A stretch of DNA of 20,411 bases from JAADGZ01 sp964596835 (GCA_964596835.1 CAZQVV010000044.1:1-20411); one strand, 5' to 3'; positions 7,803-16,459 are shown, counted from the stretch's first letter. Notes: a model not told the origin generated them from the sequence alone. Made by a program: numbers and translations.

Positions 7803-8809
7803 CTGAATACTACTATCCCTGGCAGGATACTCAATGGCGCAATCTGGTTGAACGCCGATGGCAGGATGCGTTGCCACATGCACTGCTGTTGCATGGCCCG
7901 GGGGGAACCGGCAAGGCCGATTTTGCCGCTCACTTCGCCCATTCGCTGCTGTGTCAGCAGAATCGTGCTGACGGGCAGCCCTGCGGGGACTGTTCGTCCT
8001 GCCTGCTCTATGCGGTGAACAATCATCCGGACTATCATTTGATTGAGCCGGAGAAAGAAGGGGGACAGATTAAAATTGATCAGATTCGCGCCCTGATTGC
8101 GGACATAGGCCTGAGCAGCCACTCCGGGGGCTATAAGGTGGTGATTATCCGCCCGGCCGAGGCGATGAATACGGCTGCCGCTAACAGCCTGCTGAAAACT
8201 CTGGAAGAACCACCGGCAAAGACCCTGATTATGTTGCTGGCTGAACAATGTACCCGCCTGCCAGCCACGGTCCGCAGCCGCTGCCAGCTAGTGCGCTTTA
8301 ACTTACCGGATAAGGCTCTCGCAGAGAACTGGCTGACAGAGAAGCTGACAGAAAAAAAGGCTAACCCGGATGATGCACCGCGTTTGCTGGCCATGACCCA
8401 TGGCGCACCGCTAAGCGCATTGGCCGGTGCCGAAAAAGATCAGCTGGCGCACCGCCAGTCGTTGTTTGAAATGCTGGGGGGGCTGGCCGAAGGACGGCTT
8501 GATCCCGTAAAAATCGCCGGAGAATGGTCAAAAATTGAGCAACCTACACCGATAAGATACCTGCATGACTGGGTCAGCGATATGATTCGTTTGCAGCAGG
8601 TTCCCGGCTATTTTGAGAAAAGAGCGGAGTATCAAAAGGTGTTACACTTATTGTCAGGGGATCTTGACGTGCAGAAACTTTATATCTATCTGGATCGGAT
8701 TGCAGAGTCACGACAACTGATAACCCAGTTGAATCCGCTCCCGATTATTGAGTCATTACTTATCCAATGGGCAAATATCCCAAAACAAAAAGCCAATACG
8801 CAGGGGTGA
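7799..8809 (+). CDS. holB: DNA polymerase III delta-prime subunit
   Basis: HolB is part of the clamp loader that places the beta clamp on primed DNA during replication. The 336-residue product (E. coli 334) has an AAA+ N-terminal domain with HGPGGTGKADFA. The zinc site has four cysteines, Cys52, Cys62, Cys65 and Cys68 (PCGDCSSC), as in E. coli delta-prime. The SRC motif is present in TVRSRCQLVRF. The phosphate-binding loop keeps the GxxGxGK pattern here, whereas delta-prime proteins are often not active ATPases. Its start overlaps tmk and its stop is followed directly by pilZ. Confidence 0.95.
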   Translation: MTEYYYPWQDTQWRNLVERRWQDALPHALLLHGPGGTGKADFAAHFAHSLLCQQNRADGQPCGDCSSCLLYAVNNHPDYHLIEPEKEGGQIKIDQIRALIADIGLSSHSGGYKVVIIRPAEAMNTAAANSLLKTLEEPPAKTLIMLLAEQCTRLPATVRSRCQLVRFNLPDKALAENWLTEKLTEKKANPDDAPRLLAMTHGAPLSALAGAEKDQLAHRQSLFEMLGGLAEGRLDPVKIAGEWSKIEQPTPIRYLHDWVSDMIRLQQVPGYFEKRAEYQKVLHLLSGDLDVQKLYIYLDRIAESRQLITQLNPLPIIESLLIQWANIPKQKANTQG

Positions 8810-8816
8810 TTCGTCG

Positions 8817-9176
8817 ATGAATGCGCCGCACTCAGGGGGGGCCCGCCAAGGGATACTTTCACTGACTATCAAGGACAAAAGCGCTCTGTATGCCGCCTAC
8901 ATGCCGTTCATAAAAAACGGGGGTCTGTTTATTCCGACCAATAAAACTTATAACCTCGGTGATGAGGTATTCATGCTTCTGACCCTGATGGATGACAAGG
9001 AAAAGCTGCCGGTAGCGGGCAAGATAATCTGGATCACTCCCAAAGGCGCACAGGGTAACCGCGCCGCCGGTATCGGTGTTCAGTTCAGTGAGCAGGATGG
9101 CGGCACCGCGCGTAATAAGATTGAAACCTACCTCGCGGGCGCACTGAAGTCTGATCGGCAAACGCACACGATGTAA
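8817..9176 (+). CDS. pilZ: Type IV pilus protein PilZ
   Basis: This is the founding PilZ protein of type IV pilus biogenesis, a small cytoplasmic protein needed for pilus assembly and twitching in Pseudomonas and Xanthomonas. The 119 residues closely resemble P. aeruginosa PilZ (118) as I recall it. Shared blocks include LTIKDKSALYAAYMPFIKNG, GGLFIPTNK, KGAQGNRAAGIGVQF and KIETYLAGALKSDR. The arginine-rich cyclic-di-GMP signature near the N-terminus of other PilZ domains is not seen, as in canonical PilZ. I chose ATG 8817 because AGGGGTG (8802-8808) precedes it by 8 bases and the pattern begins there. An earlier in-frame ATG at 8748 lies inside holB. Location after holB is conserved. Confidence 0.93.
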   Translation: MNAPHSGGARQGILSLTIKDKSALYAAYMPFIKNGGLFIPTNKTYNLGDEVFMLLTLMDDKEKLPVAGKIIWITPKGAQGNRAAGIGVQFSEQDGGTARNKIETYLAGALKSDRQTHTM

Positions 9177-9179
9177 AAT

Positions 9180-9379
9180 CTGAGGTATTCTCACGAAATA
9201 ATGTTTAAAATTAAATGGATAAAAGAAATATCCGCCAATGAACGCGAATAAACGCCAATATTTTATGTTGATGTGCTTGCGGCGCAGAATACAACCATCA
9301 ATGCTTTTGCTTTGATTGGCGTTTATTGGCGGACAGATAAGCTTTTGGCTTTTAAAAAATATTCGTGAGAACACCTCAG
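9180..9379 (+). repeat. 200-base palindromic MITE-like element, copy 1
   Basis: CTGAGGTATTCTCACGAA (9180-9197) is repeated inverted at the right end as TTCGTGAGAACACCTCAG (9362-9379) with one mismatch in 18. Inside, TCCGCC plus units like AATGAACGCG and AATAAACGCC on the left mirror ATTGGCGTTTATTGGCGGA on the right, so most of the element can fold into one long hairpin. A second copy lies inverted at 18755-18950. No open frame with protein features is present, and no target-site duplication is obvious. It fills nearly all of the pilZ-tatD spacer, and the rest (9380-9464) shows nothing clear. Confidence 0.85.
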
Positions 9380-9464
9380 ACTTTAGTCTACATTTGCTAG
9401 CCTTCTGTCCTTGGTACAAGTTATGCCGTGCACGAAAATTTATTCAGGATAGAAAAATACGCTG

Positions 9465-10253
9465 ATGTTTCTCGTTGACTCCCACTGCCACCTCGACCGG
9501 CTTGATCTGAAACCCTTTAATAACCAGCTTGACGGTGCGCTGGAGTATGCCCGCGAACAGGGAGTGGGTCACATGCTCTGTGTCTGTATCGATCTGGAAC
9601 ATCTTGAGGATGTTCTGGCGCCAGCGCGTAAATATGATTTTATTTCCGCCTCGGTGGGGGTTCATCCCAATGAGCGGGAGGGGAGGGATCCCGATGTCGA
9701 TGAGCTGGTCCGACTGGCCGGTGATGAGCAAGTCGTGGCGATTGGTGAAACCGGGCTGGATTATTTTCGCACTAAAAAAGGCGATACCGACTGGCAACAG
9801 ACGCGTTTTCGCAATCACATCCAGGCTGCTAAAATAACCGGCAAACCCTTAATCATTCATATGCGCGAAGCCAGCGAGGATACCCTGCGTATTCTTGAGC
9901 AAGAGCGTGCCGGTGACGTAGGCGGCGTGATGCACTGCTTTGTCGAAGATTGGGAAACAGCCAAACGCGCGCTGGATCTGGGATTTTATATTTCCTTTTC
10001 CGGTATTGTGACGTTCAACAGCGCCAAAGCATTAAAAAACGTTGCCCGTGAAGTCCCTGCTGATCGCATGTTGGTGGAAACCGATTCGCCCTACCTGGCG
10101 CCGGTGCCCTATCGCGGCAAGAGTAATCAACCTGCCTATGTACGCCAGGTTGCCGAACATATGGCTAAACTGCGAAACGATACACTGGAAAATATTGCCG
10201 CATTGACCAGCCAAAACTTTTTTGAGTTGTTTCCACTAGCCGCAAAAGCATAA
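9465..10253 (+). CDS. ycfH: TatD-family metal-dependent hydrolase
   Basis: This is a TatD/YcfH-type deoxyribonuclease-like hydrolase of the amidohydrolase superfamily. The metal ligands are all visible: His7 and His9 in DSHCHL, Glu95 in GETGLDYF, His132 in IIHMRE, His157 in VMHCF and Asp207 in ETDSPYLAP. Length, 262 residues, is normal (E. coli YcfH 265). The position after holB-pilZ matches the conserved tmk-holB-ycfH order. Family members show 3'-5' exonuclease activity, but the role of this subgroup is poorly known. The ribosome-binding site is weak (AGGAT about 14 bases upstream). The preceding spacer holds a palindromic element that probably separates its transcription from pilZ. Confidence 0.93.
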   Translation: MFLVDSHCHLDRLDLKPFNNQLDGALEYAREQGVGHMLCVCIDLEHLEDVLAPARKYDFISASVGVHPNEREGRDPDVDELVRLAGDEQVVAIGETGLDYFRTKKGDTDWQQTRFRNHIQAAKITGKPLIIHMREASEDTLRILEQERAGDVGGVMHCFVEDWETAKRALDLGFYISFSGIVTFNSAKALKNVAREVPADRMLVETDSPYLAPVPYRGKSNQPAYVRQVAEHMAKLRNDTLENIAALTSQNFFELFPLAAKA

Positions 10254-10258
10254 CGCCA

Positions 10259-10666
10259 TCACGCTTTATTTATGACCGGTTTTATTGAACAGGGACGGCG
10301 ATTCTCATCAATCGCCACATAGGTGATTTGCGCTTCCGTTACTTTGTGCGTTTCTTCCGACCCCCGCTGCCGCTGGGCATAACCCTCTATTTTCACACGG
10401 AGTGAAGTGTTTCCCACATGTACAATTTCAGTATACAGGCTAATAAGATCGCCGATAAAAACCGGGCTGAGAAACAGAAATTCCTGTACCGCGATGGTAA
10501 CGACTCGCGCCTGTACATAACGGTGAGCTTCGATACTGCCGGCGATGTCCACCTGTGACATCAACCAGCCTCCAAAAACATCTCCCGCCGCATTGGTATC
10601 AGCCGGCATGGGCAACACACGAATGGTGGGCTGCCTGTTTTCAGGTAAACGGGTCGGTGTATTCAT
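10259..10666 (-). CDS. YciA-type acyl-CoA thioesterase
   Basis: This is a hotdog-fold acyl-CoA thioesterase of the YciA/acyl-CoA hydrolase group, which releases free fatty acid and CoA. Of its 135 residues, the signature NAAGDVFGGWLMSQVD (25-40) carries the catalytic Asp29 region. VTIAVQEFLFLSPVFIGDL and ITYVAIDENRRPCSI are also typical. It ends five bases from the end of tatD on the opposite strand, with no clear terminator between. It starts about 160 bases from luxR, pointing away from it. Substrate chain length cannot be judged from sequence. Confidence 0.88.
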   Translation of the reverse strand: MNTPTRLPENRQPTIRVLPMPADTNAAGDVFGGWLMSQVDIAGSIEAHRYVQARVVTIAVQEFLFLSPVFIGDLISLYTEIVHVGNTSLRVKIEGYAQRQRGSEETHKVTEAQITYVAIDENRRPCSIKPVINKA

Positions 10667-10720
10667 GGTTTATATGCTAATGTCTTTTGTTAACGGCGAA
10701 AATTCTCATATGCCGGGTTA

Positions 10721-10749
10721 TTGGCTGACGTCTCGATTTTAAGTATACA
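10721..10749 (+). promoter_or_regulatory. Candidate promoter for the luxR-type gene
   Basis: TTGGCT (10721-10726) and TATACA (10744-10749) are separated by 17 bases, each matching four of six positions of the sigma-70 boxes. The leader to the ATG at 10829 would be about 70 bases. No convincing lux box was seen next to it, so autoregulation is not supported by the sequence. Confidence 0.45.
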
Positions 10750-10828
10750 TTAAAGACGATTATGATGGCTGCGGAGCATAGCATATCGAATAATAAGGGT
10801 TTAGATTACCTCTAAAGGAGGATCCTGA

Positions 10829-11578
10829 ATGCCTGATCTAAAACTCAAACCCCCTGAGCTGAAAAAGCTGATGAGAATCATGAACGATTGTCTGTATGCG
10901 CAATCTCGGGAGGATGTGTTGAGAATCATTGATCAGCTCAATGAGATCATTCCATTTAATGCCGCCATTCTTTGCCGCAAAGCGGATAAAAACGGGGCAG
11001 CCCTGCTTGATGAGAGCGTCAACCACAGTTATCCGGAAGGTTGGCTGCAAAATTATTACAGGAACAAGCTCTTTCTGCTGGATCCTATTGCCATAGCCAG
11101 CACCAACATAAATGCGCCATTCACATGGAAAGAAGCGTATAGCAGGGTCGAGATGACTAACAGGTTAAGAGACTTTATCGATACGGCCGAGGATTTCGGA
11201 TTAAAAGAAGGGATCACCTATTCGAGTAATACCCGGCAGGAAGACAAGGCTGATACCCTCATGTCACTCGAAACCAGCGGCCACAAAGTCGATGAGGAGT
11301 ATCTTGCCATTGTTGAGTACATACTGCCGCACATCCATGAAGTCATCGTAAGAATAGATGAAACGGCCCGGATACCGAAAGAGATTCCCGAGCTTACCGC
11401 CAGAGAAAGAGAAACCCTGAAGTGGGCATATGAAGGTAAAACCGCGTGGGAAATCGGTGTTATTCTTTCAATATCTGAACGGACCGTAAAGTTTCATCTG
11501 AATAACATTTATAAAAAATTGGATGTCAAAAACCGTTCGCAGGCTGTGGCCAGGGCTGTCCGTTACGGGATCGTTTGA
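10829..11578 (+). CDS. Orphan LuxR-type quorum-sensing regulator
   Basis: This 249-residue transcription factor has an N-terminal autoinducer-binding domain (about 15-175) and a C-terminal LuxR helix-turn-helix (about 188-249: LTARERETLKWAYEGKTAWE, SERTVKFHLNNIYKKL). All six residues invariant in acyl-homoserine-lactone receptors are present with the exact TraR spacing: Trp72, Tyr76, Asp85, Pro86, Trp100 and Gly128 (TraR W57, Y61, D70, P71, W85, G113). No luxI-type synthase is in the window, so it appears to be a solo. It has a strong ribosome-binding site, TAAAGGAGG (10813-10821). It probably binds an AHL or related ligand. A lux-box-like site lies at 13113-13132, near the pirin and molybdo-desulfurase genes. 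Confidence 0.92.
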   Translation: MPDLKLKPPELKKLMRIMNDCLYAQSREDVLRIIDQLNEIIPFNAAILCRKADKNGAALLDESVNHSYPEGWLQNYYRNKLFLLDPIAIASTNINAPFTWKEAYSRVEMTNRLRDFIDTAEDFGLKEGITYSSNTRQEDKADTLMSLETSGHKVDEEYLAIVEYILPHIHEVIVRIDETARIPKEIPELTARERETLKWAYEGKTAWEIGVILSISERTVKFHLNNIYKKLDVKNRSQAVARAVRYGIV

Positions 11579-11606
11579 TAAATTATTCAGCCTTGATCTT
11601 GCCCGA

Positions 11607-12245
11607 CTATGCGGTGGTAAATCCAATTCCCACATGTGCGCCATCACAATAGGGCTTGCTTTTTGATGCGCCACAGCGGCATAGCGATGTTTGCTGGGTG
11701 CGGTTGAGTCTTCGTCCCGTGCCCGAACAAATTTCCATATTGCCTTTACACATTAGTGGGCCATTCTCTAATGGCGTGATCGTGATTTTTCCTTTTTGTT
11801 CGGCGAGGGGTTCAGACTCCCTGGCTTCAGTTTCGCCGCTCGCCGAGAAGCCGACTTTCTCGTGATTGCCGTCACAAAAAGGCTTCTTGTCAGATGCGCC
11901 ACAACGACACAGGGTCGCGCGTATAAGCGGTTCACTGTCACCCATATCGACATCCGCCAAAACAGCCAGCGGACCATTTTCAAGTACCTTGATAACATTG
12001 GTGAACGGGGGTTGTTCCTGCTTGTCTTTGTCGTGCCGTTTATAGGTGATCGCCCCTGAAGGACAGTTGTGCGCCAGGGCCGCAATGTCCTCTGCATCGG
12101 CATGGTCGGGGACTATCCAGGGGCCTTCTGCATTAACCCTGAAAACGTTCGGTAAGGTTAGGACACAAACCCGGGCATGAATACATTTTTTTGCTTCAAA
12201 ATATACGGTTATATCAGCGCTCGGATACTCGTTTTTGGTGCTCAT
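11607..12245 (-). CDS. Fe-S protein: ferredoxin-like domain plus two CDGSH motifs
   Basis: The 212-residue protein has three metal sites. An N-terminal divergent ferredoxin-like (Fer4_19-type) domain has Cys21, Cys27 and Cys61 (CIHARVC, NCPSGAI). Two CDGSH [2Fe-2S] sites of the mitoNEET type follow: Cys113, Cys115, Cys124, His128 (CRCGASDKKPFCDGNH) and Cys189, Cys191, Cys200, His204 (CRCGASKSKPYCDGAH). CDGSH clusters bind through three Cys and one His and can transfer electrons or clusters. The start is ATG 12245, seven bases after AGGAGG; the GTG just before it is less likely. It follows pirin by 68 bases on the same strand and probably shares its transcript. Exact function is unknown. It is convergent with the luxR-type gene. 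Confidence 0.9.
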   Translation of the reverse strand: MSTKNEYPSADITVYFEAKKCIHARVCVLTLPNVFRVNAEGPWIVPDHADAEDIAALAHNCPSGAITYKRHDKDKQEQPPFTNVIKVLENGPLAVLADVDMGDSEPLIRATLCRCGASDKKPFCDGNHEKVGFSASGETEARESEPLAEQKGKITITPLENGPLMCKGNMEICSGTGRRLNRTQQTSLCRCGASKSKPYCDGAHVGIGFTTA

Positions 12246-12313
12246 CACTATTCCTCCTGATGGAAGTCAATATAGATAATTGTCTGAATTTTTCCTGTTT
12301 GTGCATAGGAAAT

Positions 12314-13012
12314 TTATGGCAAATCGAATAAAATTATTTCAGCTTCGGTTCCTGTTATAAGCATAATTTCACGCTCATCACTAATCGCCACGCCATCGCC
12401 TTCTTCTAAAGCAAGCTCATTTAAGCGGGCCTTTCCTTTGGCAACCTGTAGCCAGCCTTTTCGCTCGGAGGTAAAAATATGCCTGACAACCTCCCCGGAT
12501 GTTATTTCGCCGGCATAAACATCGGCCCGTTGATGAATTTTGGCGGCCTCGTTGCCTGGTGTGTCTGATGCGATCAGGCACAGCTTACCCTGCCTGGATT
12601 CGGGCGTGATCTCAGGCTTCTGATAAGAGGGCGTTAACCCCTGTTTGTCAGGAATAATCCAGATCTGTAGAAAACGCATGGCATGGCGATTAGAAGGGTT
12701 ATATTCACTGTGCGTTATTCCGCTGCCAGCACTCATCACCTGAATCTCACCCGCATGGATGACGGAGCCGTTACCCATGCTGTCTTTATGTTCCAGCGCA
12801 CCATCCAACACATAACTTATTATTTCCATATCACTATGGCTGTGAGTGGCAAACCCGCCTCCAGGGGCAACCCGATCATCATTGATCACCCGCAATGCCG
12901 AGAACCCCATGTGAGCAGGATCATAATAGTTTGCAAATGAAAAGCTATGACGAGTATCCAGCCAACCGTGGTCGGCTTGTCCCCGGTCCTCATTTTTGCG
13001 TAACGTTAACAT
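12314..13012 (-). CDS. Pirin-family bicupin protein (YhhW-like)
   Basis: The 232-residue bicupin resembles E. coli YhhW (231 residues), which has quercetin 2,3-dioxygenase activity in vitro. The metal ligands fall at the same positions as in YhhW: His57 and His59 (GGFATHSHSDME), His101 and Glu103 (GITHSEYN). The N-terminus has the usual DTRHSFSFANYYDP. Pirins are also described as redox-sensing iron proteins, so both enzyme and sensor roles are possible. The gene is divergent from the molybdo-desulfurase gene across a 223-base spacer and upstream of the CDGSH gene on the same strand. Its ribosome-binding site is weak. Confidence 0.92.
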   Translation of the reverse strand: MLTLRKNEDRGQADHGWLDTRHSFSFANYYDPAHMGFSALRVINDDRVAPGGGFATHSHSDMEIISYVLDGALEHKDSMGNGSVIHAGEIQVMSAGSGITHSEYNPSNRHAMRFLQIWIIPDKQGLTPSYQKPEITPESRQGKLCLIASDTPGNEAAKIHQRADVYAGEITSGEVVRHIFTSERKGWLQVAKGKARLNELALEEGDGVAISDEREIMLITGTEAEIILFDLP

Positions 13013-13112
13013 AATCAGAACCTGCTTAAGTTTTATTAAACAGCGGGCAGCTTCTTTGTCAGATAAGGTGCCAACTAAAGGGGTTATTGTTTCAGGAACT
13101 TGCTGCGATTGA

Positions 13113-13132
13113 ACCTGTACGAATGGACAGTG
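13113..13132. promoter_or_regulatory. lux-box-like operator
   Basis: ACCTGTACGAATGGACAGTG fits the NNCT-N12-AGNN form of LuxR/LasR binding sites. It matches the Vibrio fischeri lux box (as I recall it) at 14 of 20 positions. Its symmetric core is CTGT-A-C-N4-G-A-ACAG-like. It lies in the spacer between pirin (minus) and the molybdo-desulfurase gene (plus). TATCAA (13153-13158) starts 20 bases after it, which is where a -10 box sits at LuxR-activated promoters. The regulator gene is 1.5 kb away. This is inference from pattern only. Confidence 0.4.
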
Positions 13133-13141
13133 TCAGGTGTT

Positions 13142-13147
13142 TATAAT
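13142..13147 (+). promoter_or_regulatory. Possible -10 box of the molybdo-desulfurase gene
   Basis: A perfect TATAAT lies 88 bases before the GTG start at 13236. No good -35 box stands 16-18 bases upstream; TGGACA (13124-13129) is 12 bases away, which is too close. It could work as an activator-dependent promoter or be chance. TATCAA at 13153-13158 is the alternative discussed with the lux-box-like site. Confidence 0.25.
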
Positions 13148-13235
13148 GGCGCTATCAAGTCCCTTGAGTTATGAAATATGCTATCTTGAAAAATATAAAA
13201 GTAGCCGATCCTGTCGACAAACAAAGGGAGATAAT

Positions 13236-16200
13236 GTGGATAAACGCACGATTGAATGGGAAAAAGGTATCTGCGGCATTTGCCCCGCCGGTTGCTGGAT
13301 AGAAGCGGGCATGCAGGATGGCAAAATGGTGGATATTCGTGCTGACAAAAGTCATCCACTGGGGATGATCTGCCGCCGGGGACAGCATGCCCCGGAGATT
13401 ATTTATTCCGAACAACGTTTAAAATATCCCATGAAACGAGTGGGGCCAAAAGGCCGCCATGCGTTTGAGCGCATCAGTTGGGATGAGGCGTATGCCAGCA
13501 TCGTTGAACATCTCAATGCTATCAAAGCCGAGTCCGGGCCGGAGGCGGTTTCCATTTATACGGGGCGGGGCGCATTCGAACTTTCACTCTGTGATATGTA
13601 CCAACCAAAGGGGGTGGCCGTTTCTTCGGCCTCGAATATTCTGTTTCCGTTTGGTTCACCCAACACCATGGGCGTGGGTGCGCTGTGTTATGTGTCTTTT
13701 GCCATGATCGCGCCCGATGTGACTCTTGGCAGCATGTTGATCAATATGTACACCGACATGGAAAATGCAGAGTTGCTGGTTATTTGGGGGACGAATCCGG
13801 CTACCGACTCCCCGCCACTGGATATGGCTCGTCTTGAAGCGGCGGCGAAACGCGGTTGTGACATCGTGGTGATCGATCCGCGTTATACGGAGACAGCCAA
13901 ACGCACCGGTGCTGAGTGGATTGCCATTCGCCCGGGCACGGATGGTGCGCTGGCTTTGTCCATCATGGGCGTGTTGATCGATGAAGACTTGTATGATGAA
14001 AAATTTGTAGACCAATGGACGCTCGGTTTTGATGAGCTGGCAACGTATGTCCAGCATTTTCGTCCCGATGTGGTTGAAAAAATTACCGGTGTGGCGGCAG
14101 ACAAAATCCGCGATCTGGCCCGGCGTATTGCCAGGGCGACGGGTGCGGCACCGGTTATGTACACCGGTTTAGAATATTCCAACAGTGGCATTCAAGCGAT
14201 TCGCGCGGTATTAAGCCTGTTTGCTATCAGCGGTCATCTCGATACGCCTGGTGGAACAGGCCTGGCCATGCGTGACCAGCACTTTCCCATTAACCGATCC
14301 TGTAATCAGCAAAACCCGGATCTATCCCGCGCGGCTGCACGTGACAAGTTTCCGATCTACAGTGACTATCGCGGGGAATCGCATGCTTCTGGCCTGGTCG
14401 ATGCTGTGCTTCATGGTGAACCCTATCCCATTCGCGGTCTGATCATTCACGGCGCCTCCCTTCTGACCTCCTGGCCGCAAACGTCTATCTGGCGTGAAAC
14501 ACTCTCCAAACTGGATTTTGTGGTCAGCATCGATCGTCAACTCACGGCAGATGCCGCCTATGCCGACATCGTGCTACCGGCGACCACCATGTTCGAGATT
14601 GACTCTTATATGGTGTATGGTTCGATATTTCGACTGCGTGAAAAACTGGTAGAACCCATAGGCGAGGCGCGCAATGATTATTTGATTATGGCGGAACTGG
14701 CCAGGCATCTTGGTTATGGCCATCTTTACCCGCAAACGGAAGAAGACATGATCCGTTTTGCATTGAAAAATTCTGCTTACACGTTAGAAGATATTCAGCG
14801 CCAGGGTGGCTGGGTTAAATTGCCCGTGCCCATGATGGAATACAAAAAGTATGAAAAAGGGGCCTTGCGCGCAGATGGCAAGCCTGGTTTTGAAACGCCC
14901 AGTGGCAAGTTCGAAATCTGGTCCAGCAAACTGGACGAGTACGGTTATGAACCGCTGCCTAAATATGTCGAACCTATTGAAGGCCCACAGGCCGCGCCAG
15001 AACTGAGTCAGCATTTCCCCCTGGTTTTCAATTCCGGGGCGCGTCCTCAGACGGACTTTCGTTCGCAACATCACGGGATTAAAGGTCTGAATAAAGATAA
15101 CCCTGAACCCGCAGTGGAAATCAATAGTGATGATGCCCGAGAGCGTGGGATTGAGCAGGGTGATTTGGTCGAGGTGCGCACGCCCAGAGGCGCGGTGCCT
15201 TTTCGCGCCCGGGTCAGCCAGAATATGGTTCGTGGTGCTATCGAAGCCAACATGGGCGGCGGGACGCCAGTGGGTCCCAAAGCCTGGCAGGAGTGGAACG
15301 TCAACGAGCTAACGGATTTATATAACTATGATGAGATTTCCGGGTTTCCGGTTTATAAAGCCCTGCTCTGTGAAGTCGTCAAAATCAAATCGGCGGAGGC
15401 AAAAACAGGATCACGTTTAACAGATTCGGAGAAAGGGAGCGAAGCAGATCTTAACTTTAAGGGACGTGAGGGTAAAAAAACCAAACGGCGAATTTATCTG
15501 GATAACAATGCCACGACTGCCATTGCTCAAAGTGTGAAAGACGCGATGCTGCCCTATCTGGACTCTCTTTTTGGTAACCCTTCCAGCATACACAGCACGG
15601 GACGGGATGCGCGTGACGCGGTTGACAAAGCCCGGCGGCAAATAGCTCAACTGATAGCCGCCCGGCCTAAACGTATTATCTTTACCGGGGGTGGCAGTGA
15701 AGCTGATAATCTGGCCTTAAAGGGGGTAGCCTTTGCTTGCGCATCAAGCGGACGGCATATCATTACCAGCCGAATCGAACACCCGGCCATTTTACAAACC
15801 ACTGCGTTCCTCGAACGTCAGGGATTCAGAATCACCTATCTGGAGGTGGACAGGGAGGGTCTGATTCAGTCACAGCAACTGGAAGAAGCCTTAACAGATG
15901 AAACGATCCTGGTGTCGATCATGCTAGCTAATAATGAAGTCGGAACCATTCAACCCATCAGGCAACTGGTTCAGATAGCCCATGCGCGGGGGGTACTGTT
16001 TCACACCGATGCGGTACAGGCGGCCGGGAAAATTCCCATCGACATCGAAACACTGGAGGTCGACTTGCTGAGCCTGTCTGGGCATAAGTTTCATGCGTCC
16101 AAAGGCGTGGGGGCGCTCTATGTGCGTAAAGGGGTTGAACTGGAATCCCTAATTCATGGCGGGCAGCAGGAATCGGGTCGGCGTGCAGGTACGGAAAATG

Positions 16201-16459
16201 TACCGGCCATCGTCGGCATGGGCAAGGCGGCTGAGTTGGCCTTGCAGGGGCTGCAAAAAAGCCCGGCCATGGCCCGCTTGCGCGATCGGCTTCAGGAGGG
16301 GATTCAGACACTGATACCGAACTCTCATTTAAATGGACATCCTGAACGACGTTTGCCCAACACCTTGAATATGACCCTGCCGGGTTTACGGGGCGAATCA
16401 CTCGTGGTGGCGCTGGATCAACATGGTATATCCTTTTCATCCGGGTCGGCGTGTAAGTC
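13236..16459 (+). CDS. Molybdopterin oxidoreductase-cysteine desulfurase fusion (3' end in gap)
   Basis: One uninterrupted frame encodes two enzymes; 1074 complete residues are visible before the gap. Residues 1-715 are a DMSO-reductase-family molybdo-bis-MGD enzyme: a [4Fe-4S] site Cys13, Cys16, Cys20, Cys46 (CGICPAGC, MICRRG), a probable Mo ligand Cys151 (GALCYVS), and the C-terminal dinucleotide-binding domain (600-715). A charged linker (716-750) leads to a NifS/IscS-type cysteine desulfurase: YLDNNATT, Asp925 and PLP Lys951 (SGHKF), and catalytic Cys1073 (SSGSACK). About 50 residues should remain in the gap. I place the start at GTG 13236, five bases after AGGGAG; upstream codons look noncoding. 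No Tat or other signal is seen, so it is probably cytoplasmic. Substrate is unknown. Desulfurases sulfurate Mo cofactors through FdhD in formate dehydrogenase, so self-sulfuration is a reasonable guess. Confidence 0.88.

Noticed and set aside
8748..8816. Earlier ATG start for pilZ
   Set aside because: It would overlap the end of holB by over 60 bases. The PilZ pattern and a ribosome-binding site agree with ATG 8817.
9180..9419. Minus-strand open frame across the pilZ-tatD spacer
   Set aside because: It crosses the palindromic element and then runs antisense into pilZ. A similar short frame over the second element shows the same repeat-derived peptide.
10757..10785. Possible lux box upstream of luxR (GGCTGCGGAGCATAGC)
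   Set aside because: The CT and AG ends are nine bases apart instead of twelve, and the dyad is weak.
11656..12103. Open frames overlapping the CDGSH gene on both strands
   Set aside because: The real frame has three complete metal-binding motifs and a good ribosome-binding site. The others are shadows.
13137..13235. Earlier ATG start for the molybdo-desulfurase gene
   Set aside because: The added 33 residues do not look like the family, and a good ribosome-binding site stands directly before GTG 13236.
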